A DNA stretch of 64,000 nt from Mucor racemosus (Eukaryota; Mucoromycota; Mucoromycetes; Mucorales; Mucoraceae): the NCBI GenBank assembly GCA_027405735.1, contig JAPEHQ010000001.1:5332001-5396000 (forward strand), in the 5' to 3' direction. Below the pieces are notes generated by a model that was not told where the DNA came from, made no database searches, and saw only the letters and a program-made list of their open reading frames with translations. Shown here piece after piece: positions 1 through 10,952 of the stretch; positions within the stretch are counted from its first letter, which is position 1; each line of letters starts with the position of its first letter. A program made the translations under genes and the position numbers.

Positions 1-1465
1 CCCACTTAACCTTCAATATGAGCGAGAATAAATCCTTCAAAACCTTATTTTCTAATGTTGTAGTACGATTATTAAAGGGGCGATATCTCGTGTTACAGGA
101 AGTTTTGGACTTTAGTTCTTAAGCCAAAATATCTTCTTTTGACTATACAAATGCATGTGTATACATAGAACTTAATTTTAGAGATTTGATTTTCGATGGA
201 AAATTCTACATTTTTGCCTTATGGTACCTCATGAAATTTCTGATTTTGGACAAATTGGCAATTTTCGCATGGAAATTGAGATTTTTTACTAAAGCATATA
301 TTGGTACAAAATGGCCGTATAAGCTCCCTGGTTTATTTACAATCATTTTTTTTTGCATTATTTTATAACATTTTAGATATTTTCCCAAAAAACCGAAAAC
401 ACGGTTTTTTGATATTTAATAAATATTTTGTGTTAAAATTTGTAATATAAAAAATACGAGTAAATAGAAAATTTTATTTTATATTATTTATATTAGACAT
501 GTTTTAATAGCTAATTATCAATTTTTTGCTGAATAAATTCTTTGATTTTCAATTTTTTTTAAAAATGTCGTTTTTGATCTCCAATCGATCAATGCAAAAA
601 AAACAAAAAAAACAAAAATTAAAAGGCCGATCGGCGTTTGATCATGGCTACCATCATGATCAGCTATAAATGAGAAAGCTTACTCATTCTTTCTATTTAA
701 TCAGCACACAACAATCTATGGAAACTAAAGAAGAAAAAGCAACTTTTATCTATATCTAGGTTATCATTTTTTAAAACTGCTGCCAAAGCAACAGAAAAAA
801 AAAATAAAAGTTCTAGTGTTAAATTCATGATGTATGCAATCTGAAGAAGGAATATCAGGAGATTCTGAAGAAATATAGATTTACTTTATTTCCTATGAAA
901 AACCTTTCTTTGATTATTAATCCGAGCATTATAAGGATAACACACGCGGGTTATAAGACAGGCATGGGCGAACTTGGTTCGTTTATATCTAATTTATCTC
1001 TTCTTCTTTATAGACAAACCATGTCGAATAAAAAAAAATCGTTGTTTTCTCATGAACATTATTCAATAAAGACAAGCTATGCAACGATTGGATTTTGATA
1101 TAGTATTAACCAGGTTAAAACAAGAGATGTACTACCCAGTTTTGTAAAAGTTCTAGCAATTAGGAAATTTCTGATTTTTTTAGAACTTGGCTAAAAGTTG
1201 ACGAGATTTCTTGCGTTTCAGCATGTGTTGAATTATGCACACATCTCGTCATTTTATATTTGAAAATTCACAACATTTTGGGGCACCACATCTTCTTTTA
1301 CTCCGAGCGAGAAAGGAAGAGTTCTATTTTCATGCAAATCATCGTTACGAAACCCCTCGCATACAAAAATCCGAAAACTATATAAAGGCTTTTGAAAAAA
1401 GAAGCAATTTAAATTGCAGTTTCAATTTTTTTTTTTTTTTTTTTCAAAATAAACTAACATAAAAT
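1..1465. other. Gene-poor AT-rich left edge
   Basis: No convincing coding region. Short open frames here (for example 186-368 on + and 206-388 on -) are AT-rich and overlap each other on opposite strands. A run near 386-410 with a CGGTTTTTTGAT motif resembles part of the duplicated segment at about 14,320, so a decayed repeat fragment is possible but not shown. A TATA-like TATAAAGGC lies near 1380, about 85 bases before the secreted-protein start, followed by a long T tract at about 1424-1442. Confidence 0.5.
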
Positions 1466-2044
1466 ATGCTCTTATCCAAAATCGCACTTTCTGTATTGGC
1501 TATTGCCGGCGTTTGTTCTGCCTCTGATCGTTTCTTGATCCGTAGCCCTACTTCATCCAGATTATTAGGATTTAGCTATGAAAAGAAACCCTTCTTTGGA
1601 GGAAAATGTACTGAAACTTATGACAAATACTTGAAAGTTCAATCATCAGGCAAAGGCGTTCATTTCAAACTGACAGGTTGTGATGATGATAACTATTGTC
1701 ATTTGGCTATCACTGATGGTGATTATCAGGGTTATTGTCTCTCTGGAGATAAGAGACCCGAGTCTGAGAGCTGTGATGATGAGAATGTTATTTACAAGGT
1801 CAACCTTGATCTTAGCATTAGTGCAAAAGATGGCACCTATCTTGGTCTCGGCAATGAATATAAAGATGATTGTGCCGATTTTCAATATGTCGAACTCACA
1901 AAGGAAAAGTATCATTGGTTAATTGATCATGACAAGGACTTTGATGGTCAAGACTACGAAGATGAAGAAGTATATGATGATTACTATGATTATCCTTATC
2001 ATCCTAGAGGCGGTCAACGTATTTTCCATCATTGTAGAGAATAA
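1466..2044 (+). CDS. Small secreted protein of unknown function
   Basis: Intronless, 192 residues. The start is the first ATG after a long T tract and lies about 85 bases downstream of a TATA-like box. Residues 1-19 form a classical signal peptide: a Lys after the start, a hydrophobic core (LSVLAIAGV) and a small-residue CSAS cleavage region. The mature part is acidic, contains seven Cys (suggesting disulfides in the secretory pathway) and ends in an Asp/Tyr-rich tail (DYYDYPYHPRGG) before a C-terminal His-His-Cys. I do not recognise a family. An early RFLIRSP...RLLGF stretch is faintly like a beta-trefoil strand, but that is only an impression. It is probably an extracellular or cell-wall protein. 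The real reading frame is well supported by composition; the function is not known. Confidence 0.7.
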   Translation: MLLSKIALSVLAIAGVCSASDRFLIRSPTSSRLLGFSYEKKPFFGGKCTETYDKYLKVQSSGKGVHFKLTGCDDDNYCHLAITDGDYQGYCLSGDKRPESESCDDENVIYKVNLDLSISAKDGTYLGLGNEYKDDCADFQYVELTKEKYHWLIDHDKDFDGQDYEDEEVYDDYYDYPYHPRGGQRIFHHCRE

Positions 2045-2344
2045 ATAACTTTTTTTGTATATATATATATATTTAATTCAATAAAAAAATGACGATTGTA
2101 TCATGTAATTTTCATTCGAGATCTAAACAAACACATCTTGTCATGATCTTGTCATTTTTTAAATTAAGGTTACATTATAATTATGCACCGGGCATGCATG
2201 CTCTTTATCGGCCAAATCCGGCATGTCCGGGTAGGCTATGTTTTTTTTAGATCAGCGCCATGTGTTTTTTTTTTGCGGAAAGCGAGCCATCAAATGGAGG
2301 CGGAAGGTGTATACTGTAATCCTCCTTTCTTTCCTTCAAGGCAC

Positions 2345-3382
2345 ATGGCTAGAGTAAGTATAGCTTTATATAAACCATCATTTCATTGAAAGATAGAATC
2401 ATCATCATCATCACCATCAATTGCAATGGATTAATATTATTACATTTGGATGGAAATGAAAAAACCCATCCCAAGCGAAAATGTACAATGCATGAAGATT
2501 TCAATCCATCCATGCATCCTTATATCAGTCATCCATCCATCAGTAACTATAGCAACCGAACGTATTATACATTTAATATACACAAACAACCAAACAATCT
2601 CAAATATGCATCTCAATCAATTATTTGTTGGACCATCATCGACATAATTTCATGCGAACTCGATATTCTTCTTGAAATGAAATGATGGGAAATGTCTATA
2701 GATACATTGTATACTTACCGCACATTTATAGTTCACCGAATATCAGGTGGTTGGACGCAAGCTCCCCTCCGCTCAGGAAGTTGCCCCCAAGCTCTTCCGT
2801 ATGCGTATTTTCGCTCCCAACGTTGTTGTTGCAAAGTCCCGTTTCTGGTACTTCTTGAAGAAGCTCCGCAAGGTCAAGAAGGCTGCTGGTGAGATCGTTT
2901 CCGTTAACGTTGTATGTATTTTGTTATTTACAAGGATTTAGTTTCAATTATTAATTTTGTTTTATAGATTGCCGAGAAGCGTCCTGAGCAAATCAAGAAC
3001 TTTGGTATCTGGATCCGTTACGATTCTCGTTCCGGTACCCACAACATGTACAAGGAATACCGTGCCATGCGTCGTGTTGAGGCTGTTGAGACCTGTTGTA
3101 AGTTTTTTTTTGGTTTTTTTTTTTTTGGTTAAATGGAATATGTAAAATTGATTATTTTTATCATGATTTATAGACCAAGACATGGCTGCTCGTCACCGTG
3201 CTCGTTTCAGATCTGTTCAAATCATTCGTGTCGCTGAGGTCAAGGATGCTGATGTCCGTCGCCAATACATCAAGCAACTTTTGACTCCCAAGCTCGCTTT
3301 CCCCTTGCCTCATCGTCTTGCCAACGTCGAGAAGAAGCACCGTGCTCTTTTCGTCGCCAAGAGACCTACCACTTTCTACTAA
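2345..3382 (+). CDS. RPL20: 60S ribosomal protein eL20 (L18a family)
   Basis: Four exons: 2345-2353, 2732-2911, 2968-3097, 3174-3382; 175 residues. Exon 1 encodes only Met-Ala-Arg and is followed by a 378-base intron. Exon 2 then supplies [12 protein letters not shown], matching the start of fungal L20 (family N-terminus MAxFxEYQVxGR). Later diagnostic stretches are [16 protein letters not shown] and [14 protein letters not shown], and the protein ends KRPTTFY, as in yeast L20. It is a component of the large cytosolic ribosomal subunit. All splice junctions are GT-AG and keep frame (528 coding bases). A long first intron close to the start codon is common in fungal ribosomal protein genes. 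I looked for a box C/D snoRNA in that intron and saw no matching C/D pair. Confidence 0.96.
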
Positions 3383-4020
3383 ACAAATCAAAAATCTTTT
3401 ATGCTTTTTTCGCTTCTTTAATGTGGTAGACGTTTGCATGAATATTTTTAAATAAAAAATAATCGAAAGTAATATATAATTTTTTGTTCTTACTTTGCGG
3501 ATCTATAAATTAGAAGGCATTTCTGCTGATTGCTGACATCTTTCGGGGACAGTGTTATTTGGATTTGAAGAGTTTTTGTGCCTGTTGAATTATTATTGAT
3601 TTCTGAATACAAGGCTGTTTAATGAAGTTTGACATTTCAAATATACACTGATATTTTTGTTTTTATAAAAAATGAATTCTATTCAAAGATATGGTTAATT
3701 GAATTAGTGTCTACCCTGATTTTTCATATTTACCTCCGATAAAAAAAACACATTAAATTGTACTAAATAAAATCAGGATAAAATATAAAATTCTCTAAAA
3801 CTAGTGCTAATAGATCTGCATGTCTATATTTTATCATGATAATGTGTGTAACTCTAAATCTTACATCATTGTTAAGAGATTTGGTATATTCTCTCTTATG
3901 TAAACGATCAAACATTGGCTTGTGACGACTTACAATTTGCTACTTATCATTGATAAATGACGATATGTGAGGGCGATCTTCTTACCCCAATTATATCTTG
4001 CTTTTTATACATAAATAGAC
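3383..4020. other. Intergenic region, eL20 to PLA2
   Basis: AT-rich spacer of 638 bases with no gene-like frame. A TATA-like TTTTTATACATAAATAG lies just before the phospholipase start at 4021 and is a likely core promoter or leader. Confidence 0.5.
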
Positions 4021-6433
4021 ATGCTTCAACTTCAAAGACACTTTTATAAGTCAAGAATTCACTATATTCGAAGAGGATTATCTGCAACTTGTTGTCAGCA
4101 ATCTAATCCAAAAATGAACAATCATTCTTCTTCCACATCTAAGTCTACTACATCAAAAAATCCCCTATGGTCAGTACCTTTTCTCTCAAAATACACAAAT
4201 GAAGATGAACAGAAAAAGGATATAAAAGAACAAGATGATAATGCATTCATTGCATCGCTCATGTCAAATAAAGCCTGGTTATCAAGCAAGATAGATTGGC
4301 CCGAATTCCCGTCAGTAGACGCTATCAACGCAAAATTTGCAGAATTATATCCACAATTCAATACTCAATTTAAACATTTACGTGAAGGATATGAAAAGAT
4401 GTGGGATTATTTGACCATGGAAGATTTCCGAAAGATTGTGGAACAAGTGAAAAAGGAAGAAAATGACATTAATGTTTATCCTGAGATGGCTAGGGATGCT
4501 GTCGTTAGGTAATTATTTTAAGGTGTGATCTCATTACTGTCGTACTTATAATTCATTGCATATACATATATATATAGAGAAGGTGCAGCATTGTCAAATG
4601 AAGAAAAAGAGTTTATTTCTAAACGAAAACACAAGCAGAAAAGAGCATTTGCTGAATTTATCGGAGAGAATCCAGATAACATTGATGTGAGAGATATACC
4701 TATTGTTGGAGTGGCTTCTAGTGGTGGTGGTTATCGTGCCATGATTGGGCTTACTGGCTATCTGAATGCTATGAAGAAATCAGGTGCTTTAGATTGTACC
4801 ATGTATTTTACGGGCATCTCGGGTTCCTGTTGGACAATGGCATTGTATTACAATCAATTGACAAATGCTGATCCTGCACGCATGGAACGTCATCTTCAAT
4901 CACATTTATCTACACATTGGGCAAATATGTCTAATTTCATCAATATATTAACTGCATCACCTGAGAAGAGTAAGCTGTTATTACAGGGCGCCATTCAAAG
5001 ATACAGCCAACAAAATGGAGATTTGAGTTTAGTTGATATATTTGGCATGCTTATGGGTGGAACATTGTTAACCAAGAAACCAACATCAATGAAAGAACCT
5101 AAAAATCAAAAGGAAATGACTGAAAGAATGAGAGATGATGATACAATGGAAGAAGTAGATACTGAAAGAGCAATGCATTTGACAGGGCAAGCTGAATTCT
5201 TAAAAGATGGATCAGAACCATTGCCTATTTATTGCGTTGTTCGTCATGATATTGCTTACGGTAAAACATTTGAAGAGAGAATTAAAGAGCTCAAGAAGAT
5301 GACCTCTAAGAATTCTCAAGAAAAGAAAGAGCTTAATACATTGGAAAAGAAGGCAGACAAGTTTGAAGATGAGCAACAGAGCGATGCTTATCAATGGTTT
5401 GAATTTACACCTTACGATATGGGTTGTGAAGAGATAGAAGGTATTTTACATTGTGCATATGAAGGAGAATTGCTTTTATTAACACTTAAATTATGAATAG
5501 CTTGGATTCCCATGTGGTCTTTTGGAAGACAATTTGAAAATGGTAAAAATACCGAGAGATTACCTGAACAAACGTTAGACATTTTGATGGGGTAAGATAT
5601 AAAACAACTCGCTTATGTGCACGTCATGTATTTAACGAAATTATAGTATGTTTGGATCTGCATTTGCTGCTAGTCTAGTTCACTTTTATCAAGAAATTCG
5701 AAGCTTTTTACCTTCAGGTTCATTAGGTAAAATAGACGAAGCTATTACTCGATATGAAGCATCAATGTCGAGTTATCATCCTATTTCACCTTCTTCTTTC
5801 CCAAATCCATTTTACAAAATATCCAATACGTTTACAATAGAAGGTGAAAATAAAGAAATCAAGAGACCCGAAGCTCTTGTTGATTCCAAGGAATTATACC
5901 TAATGGATGCTGGAATGGATAACAATATTCCATTTTATCCTCTTATGCGAGAAGGCCGTGATGTTGATGTAATACTTGCTATTGATTTGAGTGCTGATAT
6001 ACAAACCGCTACACATTTTGATCGAGCAGAGAGCTATATCAAGAGAAGAGGGATCAAAGGATGGCCTATAGGCGCTGGTTGGCCCAAGAATCATGATAAT
6101 AGCCAAGACAAATATCCGTTGGGATCATGCACCATTTTTGATTCAGAAGCAAAAGAAGAAGTAACTACAACATCTGATACAACACATACAAGAAAACATC
6201 AATCTGTAACATTAGCATATTTCCCCTTTATTGTAAACAAAGAATTTGATGCAGAGTTTGATCCTCAAGAAGAAGAATTCTGTAGCACATGGAACTTTGT
6301 TTATACTCCTGATCAAGTCAAAAAAGTTACAGGTTTAGCAGAGGCAAATTGGGATGATAATATTGAAAAGATCAAGCATGTATTAAGAAAGACATGGGAA
6401 AGAAAGAGAAGAGAAAGATTAGAAGAACAATAA
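4021..6433 (+). CDS. Cytosolic phospholipase A2 / lysophospholipase-type serine hydrolase
   Basis: Four exons: 4021-4508, 4578-5440, 5501-5591, 5647-6433; 742 residues. The family (cPLA2/PLA2c fold) cleaves acyl chains from glycerophospholipids using a Ser-Asp dyad. Seen here: the glycine-rich oxyanion-hole motif SSGGGYRAM (about residues 209-217), the nucleophile elbow GISGS (Ser244) and the catalytic Asp in DAGMDNN (Asp568). The Ser-Asp spacing is close to that of mammalian cPLA2. The conserved EEIEAWIPMWSFGR stretch is restored only by removing the 5441-5500 intron, which supports the model. There is no C2 domain. The first ~25 residues are Arg-rich and acid-free (RHFYKSRIHYIRRG), like a mitochondrial presequence. 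The gene is convergent with the small minus-strand gene that ends at 6518. Confidence 0.9.
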
Positions 6434-6517
6434 ATCAATGCATTTATTATACAATATTGTTAGGGTTAAGGTTGTGGGAGCTTTTATTATTTGATGGATA
6501 TATGTGTTATTTGGTTC

Positions 6518-6805
6518 TTATAAACTCTTTTGCATTTTTTGTAATTTTTCAACTTGTTCTTGAGAGCCTTCATTTATAATGTCTCGTATTAAACCTGGAT
6601 AAAGATCCCAATCACCAGGGCTCTGCGGCTGTGTATATGTAGCTTGCTTGGCTGGTTTATTACTATGATATGTATAACAAGTTGGGCTATTCTTCTTGAA
6701 ACGATATAAGCCAGGATGAGTTAAATCGTCTTCCGTCATTGGGTGTTCCATAATGGATGTCTCTTCTTTTGGACGCTCAATAACTGATGTGGTATTATTA
6801 TTCAT
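6518..6805 (-). CDS. Small conserved-looking protein, unknown
   Basis: Single exon, 95 residues, hydrophilic, no signal peptide or membrane segment. The composition is balanced (Pro, Tyr, Trp, Asp) and unlike the AT-driven random frames nearby, which argues for a real gene. A central DDLTHPGLYRFKK and a PGDWDLYPGLIRDI motif look like short conserved elements, and the C-terminus is a Gln/Lys-rich helix. I do not recognise the family. It sits convergently 84 bases after the phospholipase stop and 198 bases downstream of the URC1 stop on the same strand. It could be a mitochondrial or peripheral small protein, but nothing in the sequence decides that. Confidence 0.55.
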   Translation of the reverse strand: MNNNTTSVIERPKEETSIMEHPMTEDDLTHPGLYRFKKNSPTCYTYHSNKPAKQATYTQPQSPGDWDLYPGLIRDIINEGSQEQVEKLQKMQKSL

Positions 6806-7003
6806 ATTTAAAAGAAATTTAGTGTTATTTGGTTTTTATGATTTTATTTTTTTTTGCAAGAAATTTTTAAAGGTTATTTATACTGAATTAGAGAAAGATG
6901 AAAGGAAATTTCCGTCAACGTTTTGCATAAATTTGCTTTTACCAATGAAAAATAAAATCACCCCATACAGCTGTTCATGGAAACAGTGAATAATTCGAAC
7001 CAA

Positions 7004-9157
7004 TTAGTGTTCAACATCCTCCCAATCACGACCTTTGACCTGGGAAAGTTCTTGCTCTGTCATGACACTGCCACTAGTAAAGTAACCAGATGCAATTTTA
7101 GCATCAATCTCAACACTAAAATATTTATAAATATGAGTAAAATTGATGAAATTGATGAAATATGTTCGGGTTTTACCGAGAATCAGCTGGTATAAGTTCT
7201 TCTGGAATAGGCACCCGTTCAATAATAGGAATACCGGATCCAACAATGGCGTCATGTTTCTATGAAACGAGAAAAAAAATGTTAGTAATTTACTCACGCT
7301 TTATTGCTTGCCTGAAGTTATATGCACATACCATGTTTGACATGGACTAGATAAATAGAAAATGAGTTACTCATATGATATACCCACTGTAGCTAAATAT
7401 CAAACTTACCATCATACGATCAATCTTTTGAATACCCAACCAATGTAATACATCGGGCATCAATGCTTGGAATCTCATGTCCTTAACACCTGCAATACAT
7501 TCAGTACGTAAAAAGTAATTGCTTGCAGTATCACCACCTGCTTGTCTTTTACGAGCATTGTACACCAAGTACTTGGTTACTTCTCCAAGTGCTCTTCCTT
7601 CTTTTCTGACTAAAAAGTTTCTTAGGATTAATAGAAAGTTCTATTTACATCATTTTAAATACATTTACAATAAACAATAACACCAACACCGCCTTGTTGT
7701 GCTTGCTTGGCACACTCTTCAATACCATAGATTAAATATGGTCTGCAGGTACAAATGTCGCTACCTATATGATATGTTCCTGTTAGTATGGGTCATTATA
7801 TTACTCTATAAAAAAACAATATTACCAAATACGTCGGATCCGTTACATTCATCATGCACACGAAGAGTTAATTTCTTGGAAGGATCTACATTTGATACAT
7901 TTATTAAAAATACAATTTTCACATATTTCAATATAGATTTTACCAGAGACATATTCAGGATTACCAAATATATAAACACTGATACCACCAATAGGGGGTA
8001 AAAAGACCTTTAAATCAGGTCGAGTAATTAACTCGGGATACATTCCACCAGTGTCTTCACTATGATATAATAAAATATATGAATAAAATTGAAATTAAAG
8101 AATGACTAAAACAATTAATACTTACAAGAGAGCACGACGAAGCAATGATTCTTCAATACCAAATCTCTTTGCTACACCAGGAAGGTACCAAACAGGCTCA
8201 AGTGCAGCTTTGGAAACAGCTAAATCACCACGAGAATTTACAACGATTTTACCGTCTACCTCTAATGTACCATTCTTGACACTCATTTCCATTTCAGCCA
8301 TTGTCATATGAGCACGAGTAACAGCAATAGTAGGTCTATATTATATCACAAGTTTTAGTCATTTTTTTCCAGTGTGTGTGTGCGTGAGGGGGGAAACGAA
8401 ATAATATTCATGCATACCTGACATCTAACCCGTTTTCGTATTCAGATTTGAAAATGGAAGGTGCATCATGACCAAAAGGATCAATAGAAACGATCTTTTC
8501 AGGATCAAACCATGAAGCATAAGGACCAATTTTATAAGTTGGTTCAGTTAAATCAAAGTTAGGACGATGATTTGAGGGTAAATCGCCAATAGCTACAGCT
8601 AGAGCGCGATAAATGCAATAAGAACCACCATAGGCGCCAATAGCATTTCTGTGAATTTACGTGTGTGTGTATCAATGAATAATCCCACCCCTCTTTTCAT
8701 CACAATTTCACATACCTTTTCTTGATGCTTCCTGCATGACGAGATGCAACGATGGGGCCTCTAATCTTGGGGTCTTGAGCACCCCAATTCAATGATAAGG
8801 GCTTGATACCATGTTGACCAGGATAAGCTAAAATAATTAAAGTTTAATAATTATCCATTTATATTACAAGATAAGTCTTGAGTTACTTGTTAATATAACA
8901 CGACTGGGATACATGGAAGCCTGGGAACTATTTGTAGACTTTGATACGATATCACCAACAATAGCTTTATCAGTTGAAATAGCATCGAGAGAAGTAGATG
9001 GAGATAAAGGATCATCATCATTAACAGAACCATTGGATGGAGGCGTAGCAGTAGACAACTTTTCAAACTGCTCGGCTAGTCTTAATTGATCTGCCCTCAA
9101 CGTTTCCATTGTAGAGAGCATTTTTTGTAATATAACTTCATCATTAGAGATAGTCAT
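7004..9157 (-). CDS. URC1: URC1-type uracil catabolism protein (GTP cyclohydrolase II-like)
   Basis: Eleven exons on the minus strand: 9157-8887, 8827-8716, 8648-8418, 8335-8126, 8059-7944, 7885-7826, 7764-7669, 7609-7410, 7346-7332 (a 15-base microexon), 7259-7177, 7115-7004; 501 residues. The C-terminal half is a GTP-cyclohydrolase-II fold. Cys327, Cys338 and Cys340 have exactly the spacing of the zinc ligands of bacterial RibA (Cys-x10-Cys-x-Cys), followed by a FRKEGRALGE motif equivalent to the HRQEGRGIG loop. The ~300-residue N-terminal extension with a Pro-Gly-Gln-His-Gly start is typical of the fungal Urc1 branch rather than riboflavin-pathway RibA. In yeasts Urc1 is needed for the URC route that uses uracil as a nitrogen source. 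It is divergent from uracil phosphoribosyltransferase, which fits. Its exact reaction is not settled by the sequence. Confidence 0.88.
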
Positions 9158-9457
9158 TTCAATTTAAAATAGGAAAAAGAAAGAAATGAATAAAATATAA
9201 AAGAAAAAACATGAGAAAATTTACCCCTTTTTAAATCATGATTGATGATGATAACAACGGCATCATGGGATTTGATAATTTGATACATGTTTGGGTTACG
9301 TGTCCTAAGTTTTGGTATGTTGTGTTATTTCGTCTATGAACGTAAGCTTCCCTCATCTCATGTGATGCTACCAATTTTTTACGATAAATTCGATTGTTTT
9401 TTTGCATATCTTTTTTTTTTTTTTCTTTTTCTTCCTATCTTTTCTTGATTCTACAAA
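9158..9457. promoter_or_regulatory. Shared divergent promoter of URC1 and UPRT with paired GATAA sites
   Basis: The 300-base gap between the two start codons is the only space for both promoters. GATAA occurs at 9250-9254 and 9274-9278, same orientation, 24 bases apart. Fungal nitrogen regulators of the AreA/NIT2/Gln3 GATA family bind such closely spaced sites, which would suit genes for using uracil as a nitrogen source. A long T/C tract at about 9400-9440 precedes the UPRT start. Functional binding is inference; GATAA is common in AT-rich DNA. Confidence 0.5.
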
Positions 9458-10351
9458 ATGACAAATACAGGCACTTTACACATAAGTCAACACCCCATTG
9501 TTGCTACTAAATTATCTCAATTGAGGGATGCAAAGCAAAATTCAAAGGTTGTACGTGAATTGACTCAGGATCTGTCTGTTTTATTAGGTTATGAAGCATC
9601 CAGCAGCTTAACATTAAGCAATGGGGAATCCAATGTAAGTGTAAATTATACCCTCTATATAAAGCTTATCAAATAAGGAATATGAAAAAATATAGACAGC
9701 AAGCTCATTTGGTAGCTATCAATCGGTACAGATAAGTGATAAGGTTGGTTTGGTTCCTGTTCTGAGATCAGGCCTTGGTTTCGTGAATGGTAATACAAAA
9801 ATTTATGCTGGACAAGCGTGGGAGTTGTAACAAAAAACTATTCATTTAGGGTTCTTGAATTTGTTCCCGGAAGCTCCTGTTTATCATTTGGGTATTTATC
9901 GTGAAAAAGTATCTCATCAACCTGTAGAATATTACAATAAATTACCCAATGTACCTAATGTTGAGACATGTTTCGTATTGGATCCTGTTATTGCAACTGG
10001 TAACACTGCTGTAGCCACTATCAATATCTTAAAGGAATGGGGTTTAGCCGCTAATCAGATAAAATTTGTCGCTATCGTTGGTGTAAGTCATATATTTTAT
10101 ACATGGTATAATCAAACTATTTCTCATGCTTTTTTAAACTTTAGTCTGAGCAAGGTATTGAGCAACTTCAAAGAGAACATCCCGATGTTCATATCTATTT
10201 AGCTGCAATGGATCAATCACTTGATTCTAATGGGTAAGCATCATTATATCATATATATGTACATTTCATAACTAATTCGCTTTGGGATTATGATAGCTAC
10301 ATCACTCCTGGAATTGGTGATTCTGGTGATAGACTTTGGAATACCATTTAA
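9458..10351 (+). CDS. FUR1: Uracil phosphoribosyltransferase
   Basis: Five exons: 9458-9634, 9696-9789, 9850-10082, 10145-10233, 10297-10351; 215 residues, the normal size for the family. It converts uracil plus PRPP to UMP in the cytosol (pyrimidine salvage). Landmarks are VGLVPVLRSGLGF in exon 2, the PRPP-binding loop in VLDPVIATGNTA, an AAMDQSLDSNG stretch and the C-terminal YITPGIGDSGDR uracil-binding segment. The PRPP loop has Asn where many members have Gly (ATGNT versus ATGGT). All junctions are GT-AG and keep frame. From memory, the UPRT locus was also recovered among URC mutants of Lachancea kluyveri, so the pairing with URC1 is functionally sensible. Confidence 0.95.
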
Positions 10352-10409
10352 AAATAATGCGTGCTTTGAATAATAAATAAAACTACTCTTTCCTTCACTT
10401 TCTCACAAA

Positions 10410-10781
10410 ATGACCCGTACTTTATCTATCTTTCATAACCCACGTTGTAGTAAATCTCGTAATGCGTTAGCTTATCTTGAAGAAAATAAAGATAAATATG
10501 ATTATCTAGTTCAAATTAATCTGTATCAGAAAGAGACTATCACACGAAACCAATTAACTCAATTGGTTGATTATCTTGGTTTAGACAAGAAAGAAGCTTC
10601 ATGGAAAATCTTGCTCAGACCAGAAGCTCAAAAATTGGTTTCATCGTGGGACGAAGCATTTGATCTTTTAGTTGAAGAACCCAAATATCTTGAACGTCCA
10701 TTTGTCGTTGATTTTGAACAAAAGAAGGCCGCTTTAGGTAGACCTGATCTTACAGATGTTGAAGCACTTGTCCGTGACTAG
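10410..10781 (+). CDS. ArsC-family (glutaredoxin-linked) arsenate reductase-like protein
   Basis: Intronless, 123 residues. It begins with a thioredoxin-fold strand and an active-site loop, IFHNPRCSKSRNAL, with Cys13 as the redox residue, just as in E. coli plasmid ArsC (Cys12). The three Arg that hold arsenate in E. coli ArsC (Arg60, 94, 107) appear to have counterparts here: Arg70 in LLRPE, Arg96 in LERPF and Arg111 in GRPD. That favours true arsenate reductase activity over the YffB/Spx branches. It lies only 58 bases after the UPRT stop, in the same orientation, and lacks introns while all its multi-domain neighbours are split. A bacterial origin is plausible. It is not the Acr2/Cdc25 type used by baker's yeast. 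Confidence 0.82.
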   Translation: MTRTLSIFHNPRCSKSRNALAYLEENKDKYDYLVQINLYQKETITRNQLTQLVDYLGLDKKEASWKILLRPEAQKLVSSWDEAFDLLVEEPKYLERPFVVDFEQKKAALGRPDLTDVEALVRD

Positions 10782-10952
10782 TATACATTGCAATAGGCCA
10801 TGCCCCCCATATTATATTAAATCGCAGCCTTTTTTCCATCGTAAAAGCTGTCAACTAACCCTTGCTCATTTTCCAATAAAACAATAATAACAAATTTTCA
10901 CTTGTTTTATCTCTCCCCCCCTTTTTTGCTAAATCATTCAATAAAACAAAAA

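Noticed and set aside
2354..2731. Possible intronic snoRNA in eL20 intron 1
   Set aside because: An ATGATGG resembling box C is present near 2683, but no CUGA box D follows and no terminal stem is visible.
10902..10952. N-terminal extension of mL58 from TTG
   Set aside because: No ATG; the extension would precede a good mitochondrial presequence that starts at the ATG 10,953.
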